A DNA stretch of 30,113 nt from CAZRHR01 sp964599915. GTDB taxonomy: Bacteria > Bacteroidota > Bacteroidia > CAIKAF01. The position numbers and the translations under genes were made by a program. The notes under the pieces are model-generated. The model was not told the origin of the DNA. It made no database searches and saw only the letters and a list, made by a program, of their open reading frames with translations. The DNA lies in contig CAZRHR010000029.1 in the NCBI GenBank assembly GCA_964599915.1, positions 1-30,113 on the forward strand, written 5' to 3'. Shown here piece by piece: positions 10,721 to 17,747 of the stretch (its first letter is position 1; each line of letters starts with the position of its first letter).

Positions 10721-12493
10721 ATGAGCGATTCCATTGGGCATGAATGCGGCATAGCTATGCTGCGACTTAAAGCTAAGCGAAGCGCCCCCACCTTGTCTCA
10801 ACAAGGACTGCTTTACATGACCTTGTTGATGGAAAAAATGCACAATCGGGGGCAAGATGGCGCCGGCTTGGTTGCCCTTCATCGGGAAAAAGCCTCCGGG
10901 TTTCCTTTAATGCACTGCGTTCGCTCCGCCGATGCGCAGCCTATTCGGGCCATTTTTAAAACCATTGACCAACAAATTCAAGGCAAAGATGAACACGCTT
11001 TTCATACCGAAAGTCATGTGTTCATGGGTCATGTGCGCTATGCGACATTTGGCAGGTCGGGCTTGGCTTATTGTCATCCGTTCATCCGAGAACATGCCGA
11101 ACCCCACAGGATGTTGGCCCTGGCAGGAAATTTCAACCTCACCAACATTCCGCATCTCATCCAAAAACTTAAAAACCAAGGCTTACACCTTTCGCAAAGT
11201 GCAGATACTTATGTGGTAACCACCTGGTTGGCCAACGCATTAGACCTGCATGGAGATTTGGAAATCGCACTAGAAGCCGCCGTGGCAGAAATGGATGGCG
11301 GATTTGTGCTGGGTGGCGTTACAGGCAACGACGTGGCGTTTATCCTTCGCGATGCCCATGGCATTCGCCCGGGATTTTATGTGAACCACGAAGACTACTT
11401 TGCGGCAGCTTCAGAAAGGGCGGTGCTTCAAACGGTTTTCAAGTTGAAAAAGGAAGATGTTCATGAAATCCCTCCCGGACATGTCCTCATTTCTCATCCG
11501 GATGGGACCCTTGGCATTCACCGCATTTTACCCGAAAAACCGAGAAAAGCCTGTGCCTTTGAACGCATTTACTTTTCTCGCGGAACAGATGCAGACATTT
11601 ATAAAGAACGAAAAGCGCTGGGTTATCAGCTTACCTCACAAGTCCTTTCAACCGCTGACGTTCCTGTAAAGGAGCTCGTCTGTGCTTTTGTTCCCAATAC
11701 GGCAGAGGTAGCTTTTTATGGACTTATGGAAGGCCTACAAGAAGCCTTGGACTTAGACAAGTCGGAGCAGTTGTCTCGGATAAATGACCGTGAGGCCATT
11801 CTTCAAATTTTGAAGCAAAGGCCCCGAACGGAAAAAATTATTGTGAAAGATGCGAAGCTCAGGACGTTTATCAGCGATGACATACAGCGCAAAAGTCTTG
11901 CACAACACGTGTACGATATAACCTATGAGGGGTTGAATCCGGGAAAAGACACGCTAGTTATTGTGGATGATTCCATTGTACGTGGCACCACATTAAGGGA
12001 AAGTATTTTACGGATGCTGGATCGATTGGAGCCAAAGCACATTGTGGTCGTTAGTTCCGCTCCTCCGATATTATTTCCGGATTGTTATGGAATAGACATG
12101 GCTAGGTTGGATGATTTGCTGGCTTTTCAAGCCTTGTTGCATCTTTTGCGCACACATGGACAAGAGCAGGCCTTGGAAAACTTAGCCGAAGAGATTCGTT
12201 TTGAATTAAAGAAGCCGGAAGAGGAGATTCGCCATTTGGTTCCTGGTTTATACCAGCACTTTTCCATGCAACAACTTATTGATGCCATGGCTGAATTGGT
12301 CACGCCGGAGGGAATGGGCGCAAAGGTGTCTTTGGTTTTTCAAACGGTGGAAGATTTACACACCGTATGTCGAGCCCATCAGGGAGATTGGTATTTCACA
12401 GGTGCCTATCCTACGCCAGGAGGTCGGCGGACGGGCAACCAAGCATTTTTAGATTTCTTTACCGGAAAGCAAGGGCGCCCTTACGGCCTGTAA
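10721..12493 (+). CDS. purF: Amidophosphoribosyltransferase
   Basis: This enzyme catalyses the first step of purine synthesis: PRPP plus glutamine gives phosphoribosylamine. The N-terminal half is a class II glutamine amidotransferase. Cys9 in HECGIA would become the catalytic N-terminal Cys after removal of an 8-residue propeptide, and NRGQDGAG and GHVRYATFG follow as usual. The C-terminal half is a phosphoribosyltransferase, with the PRPP loop VIVDDSIVRGTT at about residues 413-424. At 590 residues it is longer than the ~470-500 of Escherichia coli or Bacillus PurF, as is typical for the Bacteroidota form. The gene is monocistronic and divergent from the polyprenyl synthase. Its last 35 bp overlap the 3' end of the convergent TPR-like gene. 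Confidence 0.93.
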   Translation: MSDSIGHECGIAMLRLKAKRSAPTLSQQGLLYMTLLMEKMHNRGQDGAGLVALHREKASGFPLMHCVRSADAQPIRAIFKTIDQQIQGKDEHAFHTESHVFMGHVRYATFGRSGLAYCHPFIREHAEPHRMLALAGNFNLTNIPHLIQKLKNQGLHLSQSADTYVVTTWLANALDLHGDLEIALEAAVAEMDGGFVLGGVTGNDVAFILRDAHGIRPGFYVNHEDYFAAASERAVLQTVFKLKKEDVHEIPPGHVLISHPDGTLGIHRILPEKPRKACAFERIYFSRGTDADIYKERKALGYQLTSQVLSTADVPVKELVCAFVPNTAEVAFYGLMEGLQEALDLDKSEQLSRINDREAILQILKQRPRTEKIIVKDAKLRTFISDDIQRKSLAQHVYDITYEGLNPGKDTLVIVDDSIVRGTTLRESILRMLDRLEPKHIVVVSSAPPILFPDCYGIDMARLDDLLAFQALLHLLRTHGQEQALENLAEEIRFELKKPEEEIRHLVPGLYQHFSMQQLIDAMAELVTPEGMGAKVSLVFQTVEDLHTVCRAHQGDWYFTGAYPTPGGRRTGNQAFLDFFTGKQGRPYGL

Positions 12494-14030
12494 CCGCTTT
12501 TGCGACCCCTTGTTTTTCTTCCTGAACCATGTACATAAACCATTGGTCAAAAGGAATGACTTCTGCACCAAAGGGGTCCCAGCGATAATCCGGCGCGTTG
12601 TCTTTTAGCAAATCTAAAAGAGGCTTTTGCCGTTCAAGGGTTTGGGAGAAATGGAAGGCACTGGAGGCCAGGTCATGTAAAATCCGAAGGATAATTACAG
12701 CGCGCTTGGGTAGTTTATCAGATTTGCCAATCCGCTCCAGATGTCTTTTAAAATTGGCAATCTGTGTATCGGCTGCATCAAATAAATGTTTTTCAATGCG
12801 GTTTTGAATCTGTAATAATCGGATGCCCACATTCCATCCGTCTTTTTCTTCTGGCAAATAAGATAAGGAAGAAAGAAGCCTTGCCGCTTGCGCATAAGAC
12901 TTTTGCTTAAAGGCTAAGACAGCCCTTAAGTACAGGATTTTTTCAAGGTAAACATGATTTTCACCATGCAGTTTTTCCGCATGAAACGAAACCTCATTGA
13001 GTACATTTTCCGCTTCATCCAACCGATTTAAGTGCAGTAGCGGATAAAACTTCACTTTTTTAATTTCTACGGAGGCTTTGGATTGGTTATTAATGATACC
13101 ACCGGCCGACTCCGCATGGCTCAACGCTTCCGGAAACTGACCAAGGTAGCAGTGCGCGGTAAATAGTTGAAGGTGCGCATTGGCTTGTCGGATGGGCAGA
13201 TGAACGGAAGGTTGTTCGGCAAAAAGTTGAAGCATACCTTGAATAACAGGTATGATTTTACCGTATTGTCCGTTTTTCTCGTGATAGAGGGCTTTGAGAG
13301 AAAACAGGAAATATTGTGCAGTAGGCACAGAAGACAAACCGGGATTGGTTTCAATATCCGTAATGTCATTTTTTAGCTGTTCTAGGGAAAGTTTGGCAGA
13401 AGCCTTGTTTCGTCCATAGAACTGATGGCGGTAAAAGGCCATTTCGGCACGCTTTTTCACCTGGTCTTTGGCCTGTAGGAGGGGCATTTCATTGAAGATG
13501 TCTTCTCCGTACTCAGAACCTTCTTGTTGACTTATTAATATGTATTGAATATGCTTAAGCGCAATGAGCTGGTCATACAGGGCGTAAGCCACACAATCCT
13601 TTTCGATTTTGCGGATCAAGTGTCTAGCTTCTGCAAAAAGGCCTTGATTGATCAGCAATTCCAACATAATAATGCGTTTTCTTGCCTTTTGACGGACCAC
13701 CCATGAGGGGGCGAACCGGTCTTTACGATCGAGATTTACATCAATAATCCATGATTCCAGTAATTTTTCCCTGAGGCGCGCAAGCAATTTTGAAAAGGCG
13801 ATGTCCGTCATGTCAGGAAAAAGAGATTCTTTTAGAGAAAAACTGTCTGGTAATTCCGCCTGCGTATTGTCAGAAATGCACTGAAGAAGCTTAAGTGTTT
13901 TAGGCTCATAACTTCCATATTTTCTGTTAAATCCAGCAATAAAAGCAGAGGCAGCTTCTCTTTCAGCAGGTGTCATCTTAGAGAGCAAAGCGTGCAACGG
14001 TTCTACATCATTACGGCTCATGGCGGGCAT
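12459..14030 (-). CDS. Helical TPR-like protein, function unknown
   Basis: This 523-residue cytoplasmic protein has no signal peptide or membrane segment. Residues 1-115 form a small helical domain with a K-M-T-P-A-E-R-E segment, reminiscent of a family of ~500-residue Bacteroidota hypotheticals that start with a 'SKSEKRYF'-like motif. The rest is predicted all-helical with TPR-like pairs, for example around LFAEARHLIRKIEKD, GQFPEALSHAES, NRLDEAENVLNE and KSYAQAARLLSSLS. No enzymatic motif is visible. A Met at 14021 is an alternative start. The promoter is close to consensus (14049-14080) and gives a leader of about 12 bases. It diverges from three tandem mini-genes across a 138-bp intergenic region. 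TPR proteins commonly bind short peptides, so a regulatory link is possible but unproven. Confidence 0.85.
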   Translation of the reverse strand: MPAMSRNDVEPLHALLSKMTPAEREAASAFIAGFNRKYGSYEPKTLKLLQCISDNTQAELPDSFSLKESLFPDMTDIAFSKLLARLREKLLESWIIDVNLDRKDRFAPSWVVRQKARKRIIMLELLINQGLFAEARHLIRKIEKDCVAYALYDQLIALKHIQYILISQQEGSEYGEDIFNEMPLLQAKDQVKKRAEMAFYRHQFYGRNKASAKLSLEQLKNDITDIETNPGLSSVPTAQYFLFSLKALYHEKNGQYGKIIPVIQGMLQLFAEQPSVHLPIRQANAHLQLFTAHCYLGQFPEALSHAESAGGIINNQSKASVEIKKVKFYPLLHLNRLDEAENVLNEVSFHAEKLHGENHVYLEKILYLRAVLAFKQKSYAQAARLLSSLSYLPEEKDGWNVGIRLLQIQNRIEKHLFDAADTQIANFKRHLERIGKSDKLPKRAVIILRILHDLASSAFHFSQTLERQKPLLDLLKDNAPDYRWDPFGAEVIPFDQWFMYMVQEEKQGVAKAVTGRKGALAFR

Positions 14031-14048
14031 TATTTAGGATTACTTTTT

Positions 14049-14080
14049 CAAATATAAAACAAGTTTCTCGTATTGTCAAA
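14049..14080 (-). promoter_or_regulatory. Bacteroidota promoter of the TPR-like gene
   Basis: On the minus strand TTTG (14080-14077) is followed by 20 bases and then TATATTTG (14056-14049). This is a full match to the -33/-7 consensus with normal spacing. Transcription should begin near 14043, about 12 bases before the ATG at 14030. Confidence 0.7.
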
Positions 14081-14120
14081 TTTTATCTGTTTTGGTGTTT
14101 TTTTAGGGATCAATTAGCCA

Positions 14121-14128
14121 CAACTTTG
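14121..14128 (+). promoter_or_regulatory. Possible -7 element of the tandem peptide genes
   Basis: CAACTTTG differs from TAnnTTTG at one position (C for the first T). It lies 40 bases before the first peptide start. A TTTG at 14091-14094 is the nearest -33 candidate but is 26 bases away, which is longer than usual. The call is therefore weak. Confidence 0.35.
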
Positions 14129-14168
14129 ATGTAGAAATTCACACAACCAAAAATAAATACCACAAGTT

Positions 14169-14312
14169 ATGACAGCCATCTTCACTCTCCTCATTGCCCT
14201 GATGACCTCTTCAACAGACGTCACAACTTCCACCAGAACATCTGGAGAAACGGCAATCCGGACACAAGATCCTATCGCCGCTCAAATTGTGGTAGACGAA
14301 TTACAAAACTAA
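14169..14312 (+). CDS. Small peptide 1 of a three-gene tandem family
   Basis: This ORF encodes 47 residues. Residues 2-12 are hydrophobic (TAIFTLLIALM) and are followed by a Thr/Ser-rich linker and a polar C-terminal half containing TSGETAIRTQD and ending IVVDELQN. There is no basic residue before the hydrophobic stretch, so it is not a classic Sec signal. I recognise no known family. Codon comparison with peptide 2 over the last 24 codons shows ten synonymous changes and one Val/Ile replacement, which is strong evidence for translation and purifying selection. The next copy begins 22 bases after its stop, so the three are probably one transcript. Confidence 0.8.
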   Translation: MTAIFTLLIALMTSSTDVTTSTRTSGETAIRTQDPIAAQIVVDELQN

Positions 14313-14334
14313 TCAACCCTAAACATATACCGTT

Positions 14335-14478
14335 ATGACCATTATTTTTTCCATTTTGCTTACCTTACTTACTTCTAGTGCCGACGTAAGCACCTCTACA
14401 AGAACTTCTGGAGAAACGGCCATTCGCACGCAAGACCCTATCGCCGCCCAAATCATAGTGGACGAATTACAAAATTAA
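14335..14478 (+). CDS. Small peptide 2 of a three-gene tandem family
   Basis: This ORF encodes 47 residues with the same layout as peptide 1: hydrophobic residues 2-12 (TIIFSILLTLL), a TSSADVST linker, and a C-terminal half nearly identical to peptide 1, ending IIVDELQN. In the N-terminal half the changes relative to peptide 1 swap one hydrophobic residue for another (Leu/Ile, Met/Leu, Ala/Thr), so hydrophobicity is kept while identity drifts. The C-terminal half is kept by identity. Function is unknown. Confidence 0.8.
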   Translation: MTIIFSILLTLLTSSADVSTSTRTSGETAIRTQDPIAAQIIVDELQN

Positions 14479-14496
14479 TCTAACAAATCTCCCACC

Positions 14497-14643
14497 ATGT
14501 TAGCTACCGCCATTGCCATTTTACTACAATTGTTGACCATCAAAACGGATGTCACAACAGAACAGCGACTATCTGCGGACCATGCCATCAGAAGACAAGA
14601 CGCAGCTGCAATATCGATTGTAGTAGATGAATTACAAAATTAA
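14497..14643 (+). CDS. Small peptide 3 of a three-gene tandem family
   Basis: This 48-residue member is the most diverged. It has a hydrophobic residue run 2-14, then KTDVTT, and keeps AIRxQD and the ending IVVDELQN. The linker that is TSTRTSGET in the others is TEQRLSADH here, so it is more charged. It starts 18 bases after peptide 2 ends. Its stop lies 5 bases before the outer stem of the branched hairpin at 14649-14725. Confidence 0.75.
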   Translation: MLATAIAILLQLLTIKTDVTTEQRLSADHAIRRQDAAAISIVVDELQN

Positions 14644-14648
14644 AGAAA

Positions 14649-14725
14649 GCAGACCCGCTGTGATTGGGGAATCACATAGGAAACATTGGGACAAATGGGA
14701 ATCTGTGTCAATAGAACGGGTCTGC
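14649..14725 (+). ncRNA. Branched (three-way) RNA-like fold after the peptide genes
   Basis: An outer 9-bp perfect stem (GCAGACCCG at 14649-14657 with CGGGTCTGC at 14717-14725) encloses two hairpins. The first is a perfect 7-bp stem TGTGATT/AATCACA with a GGGG loop (14659-14676). The second pairs 14685-14693 with 14704-14712 (8 of 9 positions, one wobble, one G-G mismatch). It could be a 3' element of the peptide mRNA, an independent small RNA, or a mobile palindromic repeat. There is a short A-run but no T-run after it on the plus strand, and a T-rich stretch after it on the minus strand. Confidence 0.5.
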
Positions 14726-14762
14726 AAAAATATGCCGCTAAAATAAATTAAATTTCACTCAA

Positions 14763-15002
14763 TTGCAACCATTTCAACATAAATCTTTCAACGAGATTTT
14801 TCCAATTATTGGACAATCTCCGGTGATACGGTTGAGTCAAGACGGCGCATCGGTTCAGGCCGTACTTGAAGAGGTAGAACTAGAAATAAATCGCAGGTTC
14901 TTTGATACTTCTAACCTCATTCTCTCTGATTCTGAAACCAAAGAATGGATGTGTTGGGAAAATACTAGAAAAAAGTTTTCCCAAATTTTGGAACACATTT
15001 AA
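14763..15002 (+). CDS. Orphan small ORF, 79 residues
   Basis: The frame is open from the stop at 14739-14741 to the TAA at 15000-15002. The only usable start is TTG at 14763, which is unusual. The product is soluble, with an acidic helix (AVLEEVELEINRRF) and a basic/aromatic C-terminal helix (WENTRKKFSQILEHI). I recognise no family. It lies just downstream of the peptide genes and upstream of a strong terminator at 15057-15115, so it is probably within a transcribed unit. Real coding status is uncertain. Confidence 0.45.
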   Translation: MQPFQHKSFNEIFPIIGQSPVIRLSQDGASVQAVLEEVELEINRRFFDTSNLILSDSETKEWMCWENTRKKFSQILEHI

Positions 15003-15056
15003 ATTATTTGGAATATTGTATCGTTATCTTCCTTCCTTTTCATAAACTTGGGTTCT

Positions 15057-15115
15057 AGAGAAAACATGTGCGTCCATTACCTTATCCACGGATGCGCATG
15101 TTTTTCTCTTTTTTA
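15057..15115 (+). terminator. Strong intrinsic terminator
   Basis: A ~19-bp stem with one bulged A pairs 15057-15075 with 15090-15109; two positions are G-U wobbles (ACATGTGCGTCC against GGATGCGCATGT). The loop is 14 bases. The right arm runs into TTTTTCTCTTTTTT. It should end plus-strand transcription coming from the peptide genes or the 79-residue ORF and insulate the cob operon. Confidence 0.8.
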
Positions 15116-15371
15116 AGCCATTTAGTTTACTCAATCATTAGTATTCTTTTCAAAACTTTAAGTAAAGTTCTACTTTTCAATAAGGTGTTTTCAAGCACCT
15201 ATTCCCAGCCATTGTGCATCCCACCTTGCACATCCTTTTTCTTTCAATATTAGACCACCTTGGAATTGCACCAGAATGCGGTTTCAAACAAAAATCTTCT
15301 TAATTTCACGGCGTAAAATCCATGATTTCCTCAGAGAAAACCACGGTGCACCTATCATAGAATTCAAAGGC
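15116..15371 (+). other. Leader of the cobalamin operon with three small stems
   Basis: No gene is supported here. Three stems follow one another: AACTTTA/TAAAGTT (15154-15169), AATAAGGTG/CACCTATT with one bulged A (15179-15203), and GTGCA/TGCAC (15214-15231). A cobalamin riboswitch would be expected before cob genes, but I do not see its conserved core or B12 box. An in-frame ATG at 15276 would add 32 residues of unlikely N-terminus (basic, polar) to the next gene. A near -7 element, TACTTTTC, is at 15171-15178. Confidence 0.45.
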
Positions 15372-15962
15372 ATGAAAAGTCAACACATGAAAAATAATAT
15401 ACTCCCTCTTCTCTTCTTGTATGTAAGCATCATGTTGGCCGCCGCTTGGTCTCGGCTGATTCCCCATCCCATGAATTTTGCACCCATGGGCGCACTGGCA
15501 CTTTTCGGCGCAGCTTACTTTCGTGGAAAATACCAAGGGTTAGGTCTAGCACTACCCCTACTCACCCTCTTCATCAGCGACCTTTTCATCAACAACATCC
15601 TATATAAAGAAGCCAATGAGGAATTCATTTGGGCCTACGAAGGCTGGTGGGTGGTGTATGGCACCATGCTCCTTACCAGCGCTTTGGCTATCCCCGTGCT
15701 GAAAATACGCAGCCCATTCAGAATCCTCGGCGCTGCTTTAGGTGCTTCCGCCGTATTTTTCCTTGTAACGAATTTTGCTTGCTGGCCTGGAAATCCATTG
15801 TATGCCCAAGATGCATCCGGACTTGTGGCCTGCTATGCTGCAGGGCTTCCTTTCCTTAAAGGAACCATAGCCGGAAATTTGATTTACTCCGCCGTATTGT
15901 TCGGTTTGGCAGAATGGACGGGTGCCAAAATTTTCAACTCCTCCGTTCCTACCCTTTCTTAA
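15372..15962 (+). CDS. DUF6580-type membrane protein, putative cobalamin-precursor transporter
   Basis: The product has 196 residues if it starts at 15372 (ATG at 15387 is equally possible). It has about five hydrophobic segments and the family-like features SRLIPHPMNFAPMGALALFGAAYF near residues 20-45, an F-I-S-D-L-F segment, and NFACWPG later. Size and topology resemble the substrate-binding (S) subunits of ECF transporters. It is the first gene of the cobT-cobS-cobC unit and the cobT start may lie inside its 3' end. From that context I infer uptake of a cobalamin lower-ligand precursor such as dimethylbenzimidazole or alpha-ribazole, as proposed for CblT in Firmicutes. The family assignment is from memory of its pattern; the substrate is inference. 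Confidence 0.75.
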   Translation: MKSQHMKNNILPLLFLYVSIMLAAAWSRLIPHPMNFAPMGALALFGAAYFRGKYQGLGLALPLLTLFISDLFINNILYKEANEEFIWAYEGWWVVYGTMLLTSALAIPVLKIRSPFRILGAALGASAVFFLVTNFACWPGNPLYAQDASGLVACYAAGLPFLKGTIAGNLIYSAVLFGLAEWTGAKIFNSSVPTLS

Positions 15963-16983
15963 GATTTGTAAGGTGCTTCTTCCCGAAGCCATTCAAGCTG
16001 CCATTGACCAAAAAACAAAACCTCTAGGGGCATTAGGTCTTTTGGAATCATTGGCTTTTCAACTTTGTCATGCCCAACAAACCTTAAAGCCCACCCTACA
16101 AAAACCTGCCATGTTGGTTTTCGCGGGAGACCACGGACTGGCTGAAGCAGGCATTTCAGCTTACCCTTCCGAAGTAACCCGCCAAATGGTGCTCAATTTT
16201 TTATCCGGAGGCGCCGCCATCAATGTTTTTTGCCGACAACATCACATTGAGCTTACCGTTGTAGATACGGGAATCCTTTCCCCCGTCCCCGACCATCCCA
16301 TGCTCCAAAATCAACGACTTGGTTCAGGTACAGCCAACATGCTGCACGGGCCGGCGATGACCTCAGAACAACTTCAATTGGGATTTGAAGCGGGGGCGAA
16401 ATTGGTCAGAGAAAAAACAACCAACGGCTCCAACTTTTTGATGTTCGGAGAAATGGGCATCGGCAACACCGCTGCAGCGAGTCTATTGATGTCCTGCTTT
16501 TTGTCCCTTCCCTTGGAGGATTGCGTGGGCGCCGGAACCGGCTTATCTACTACCGGCATTCAACATAAACTGGAGGTTTTAAAAAAAGTCCGTGAGGCTT
16601 ATGCTGAAGAAATGGACGCATTCGATATTTTATGCCGGTTCGGAGGCTTTGAGATTGTTCAAATGGCAGGTGCCATGATAGAAGCAGGCCGCCAAGGTTG
16701 TATGTTCATGGTAGATGGATTTATTGCCGGTGCCGCGTTTTTGGCGGCGAAGGCCATCGAACCCAACCTTTCCCCATGGGCCATATTTGCCCACCAAAGT
16801 GCAGAGGCCGGGCACCAGCGCATGTTGGCTGCCATAGACGCTAAACCCTTGCTTTCGATGGGACTTCGACTGGGAGAAGGAACCGGCTGTGCATTGGCCT
16901 TTCCTTTGGTCCAATCTGCCGCGGCCATGATGACGGAAATGGCTACCTTTCAACAAGCCAACGTTTCTACCTCGTCCCAATGA
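15922..16983 (+). CDS. cobT: Nicotinate-nucleotide--dimethylbenzimidazole phosphoribosyltransferase
   Basis: CobT activates the lower ligand of cobalamin by moving ribose phosphate from nicotinate mononucleotide to dimethylbenzimidazole, giving alpha-ribazole phosphate. Characteristic segments are KTKPLGALG near residue 31, FAGDHGLAEAGISAYP, GEMGIGNTAAAS, GAGTGLSTTGIQHK and LRLGEGTG, whose Glu (residue 319 from the GTG at 15922) corresponds to the catalytic Glu317 of Salmonella CobT. The start is uncertain: GTG at 15922 gives the normal 353-residue length but overlaps the upstream gene by 41 bp, while GTG at 15973 gives 336 residues and no overlap. The stop overlaps cobS by 4 bp (ATGA). Confidence 0.93.
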   Translation: MPKFSTPPFLPFLKICKVLLPEAIQAAIDQKTKPLGALGLLESLAFQLCHAQQTLKPTLQKPAMLVFAGDHGLAEAGISAYPSEVTRQMVLNFLSGGAAINVFCRQHHIELTVVDTGILSPVPDHPMLQNQRLGSGTANMLHGPAMTSEQLQLGFEAGAKLVREKTTNGSNFLMFGEMGIGNTAAASLLMSCFLSLPLEDCVGAGTGLSTTGIQHKLEVLKKVREAYAEEMDAFDILCRFGGFEIVQMAGAMIEAGRQGCMFMVDGFIAGAAFLAAKAIEPNLSPWAIFAHQSAEAGHQRMLAAIDAKPLLSMGLRLGEGTGCALAFPLVQSAAAMMTEMATFQQANVSTSSQ

Positions 16984-17747
16984 AAAGAGAAATTCATGTT
17001 TTCTTTACAGCACTCATGTATTATACCCGGATTCCCTGTCCATCCTGGGTGAACCATGACCCTAATTTCTTGAATCTTTCTACCCGTTACTTTCCTTTAA
17101 TTGGCTTCATCGTTGGAGGTCTTGCTGCTTTGGTTATGGGACTTAGCCTCGAAATTTTTCCGGCTTCTCTGGCTGTTCTATTAGGCTTAGGCGTTAGTTT
17201 ACTCACCACCGGCGCGTTTCATGAAGATGGGTTGGCAGATGTGATGGATGGGTTTGGTGGAGGCTGGACCAAAGAAAAGATTTTGGATATCATGAAAGAT
17301 AGCCGGGTGGGTACTTTTGGCGTAGCGGGTCTGGTGGTGGTCTTAGGTTTGAAAACCATGGCGCTTTATCATGGACTTGCCCATGGTATTTGGCCAACGC
17401 TTTTATTTTCCATTTTCGCCCATGGCGCAAGCCGTTGCTTCGCGCTTTCCACCATGTATCTTATTCCTTATGCGCAGGATGACGCATTAAGTAAGGCCAA
17501 ACCCATTGCTACCCATCCGAAAAAACTGAATTTGCTCATCGGCTGGGGCTGGATTATTCCTTGGCTCATTTTTGCACCCTCTGCATGGTGGCTCACCCTT
17601 TTAGCACCTGCGCTGGTTTGGTTGTGGTTAGTGCGCATGAGTAAAAAATGGATTGGCGGATATACCGGCGATGTATTGGGAAGCATCCAACAGCTCACGG
17701 AAGTGTTTCTATTGTTAAGTTTTGTGGCCTTATGGAACTGGTTTTAA
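16980..17747 (+). CDS. cobS: Adenosylcobinamide-GDP ribazoletransferase (cobalamin synthase)
   Basis: This 255-residue integral membrane protein joins adenosylcobinamide-GDP to alpha-ribazole or its 5'-phosphate, the last assembly step of the coenzyme. The metal-binding motif EDGLADVMDGFGGG is at about residues 81-94 and is followed by KDSRVGTFGV, both standard for CobS. Several hydrophobic segments follow. The N-terminal YYTRIPCP segment is also typical. It overlaps cobT by 4 bp and the phosphatase by 16 bp, so the three are coupled. Confidence 0.94.
   Translation: MKREIHVFFTALMYYTRIPCPSWVNHDPNFLNLSTRYFPLIGFIVGGLAALVMGLSLEIFPASLAVLLGLGVSLLTTGAFHEDGLADVMDGFGGGWTKEKILDIMKDSRVGTFGVAGLVVVLGLKTMALYHGLAHGIWPTLLFSIFAHGASRCFALSTMYLIPYAQDDALSKAKPIATHPKKLNLLIGWGWIIPWLIFAPSAWWLTLLAPALVWLWLVRMSKKWIGGYTGDVLGSIQQLTEVFLLLSFVALWNWF

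Noticed and set aside
15116..15371. Cobalamin riboswitch in front of the cob operon
   Set aside because: The region has stems, but I could not find the conserved core or the B12 box on either strand.
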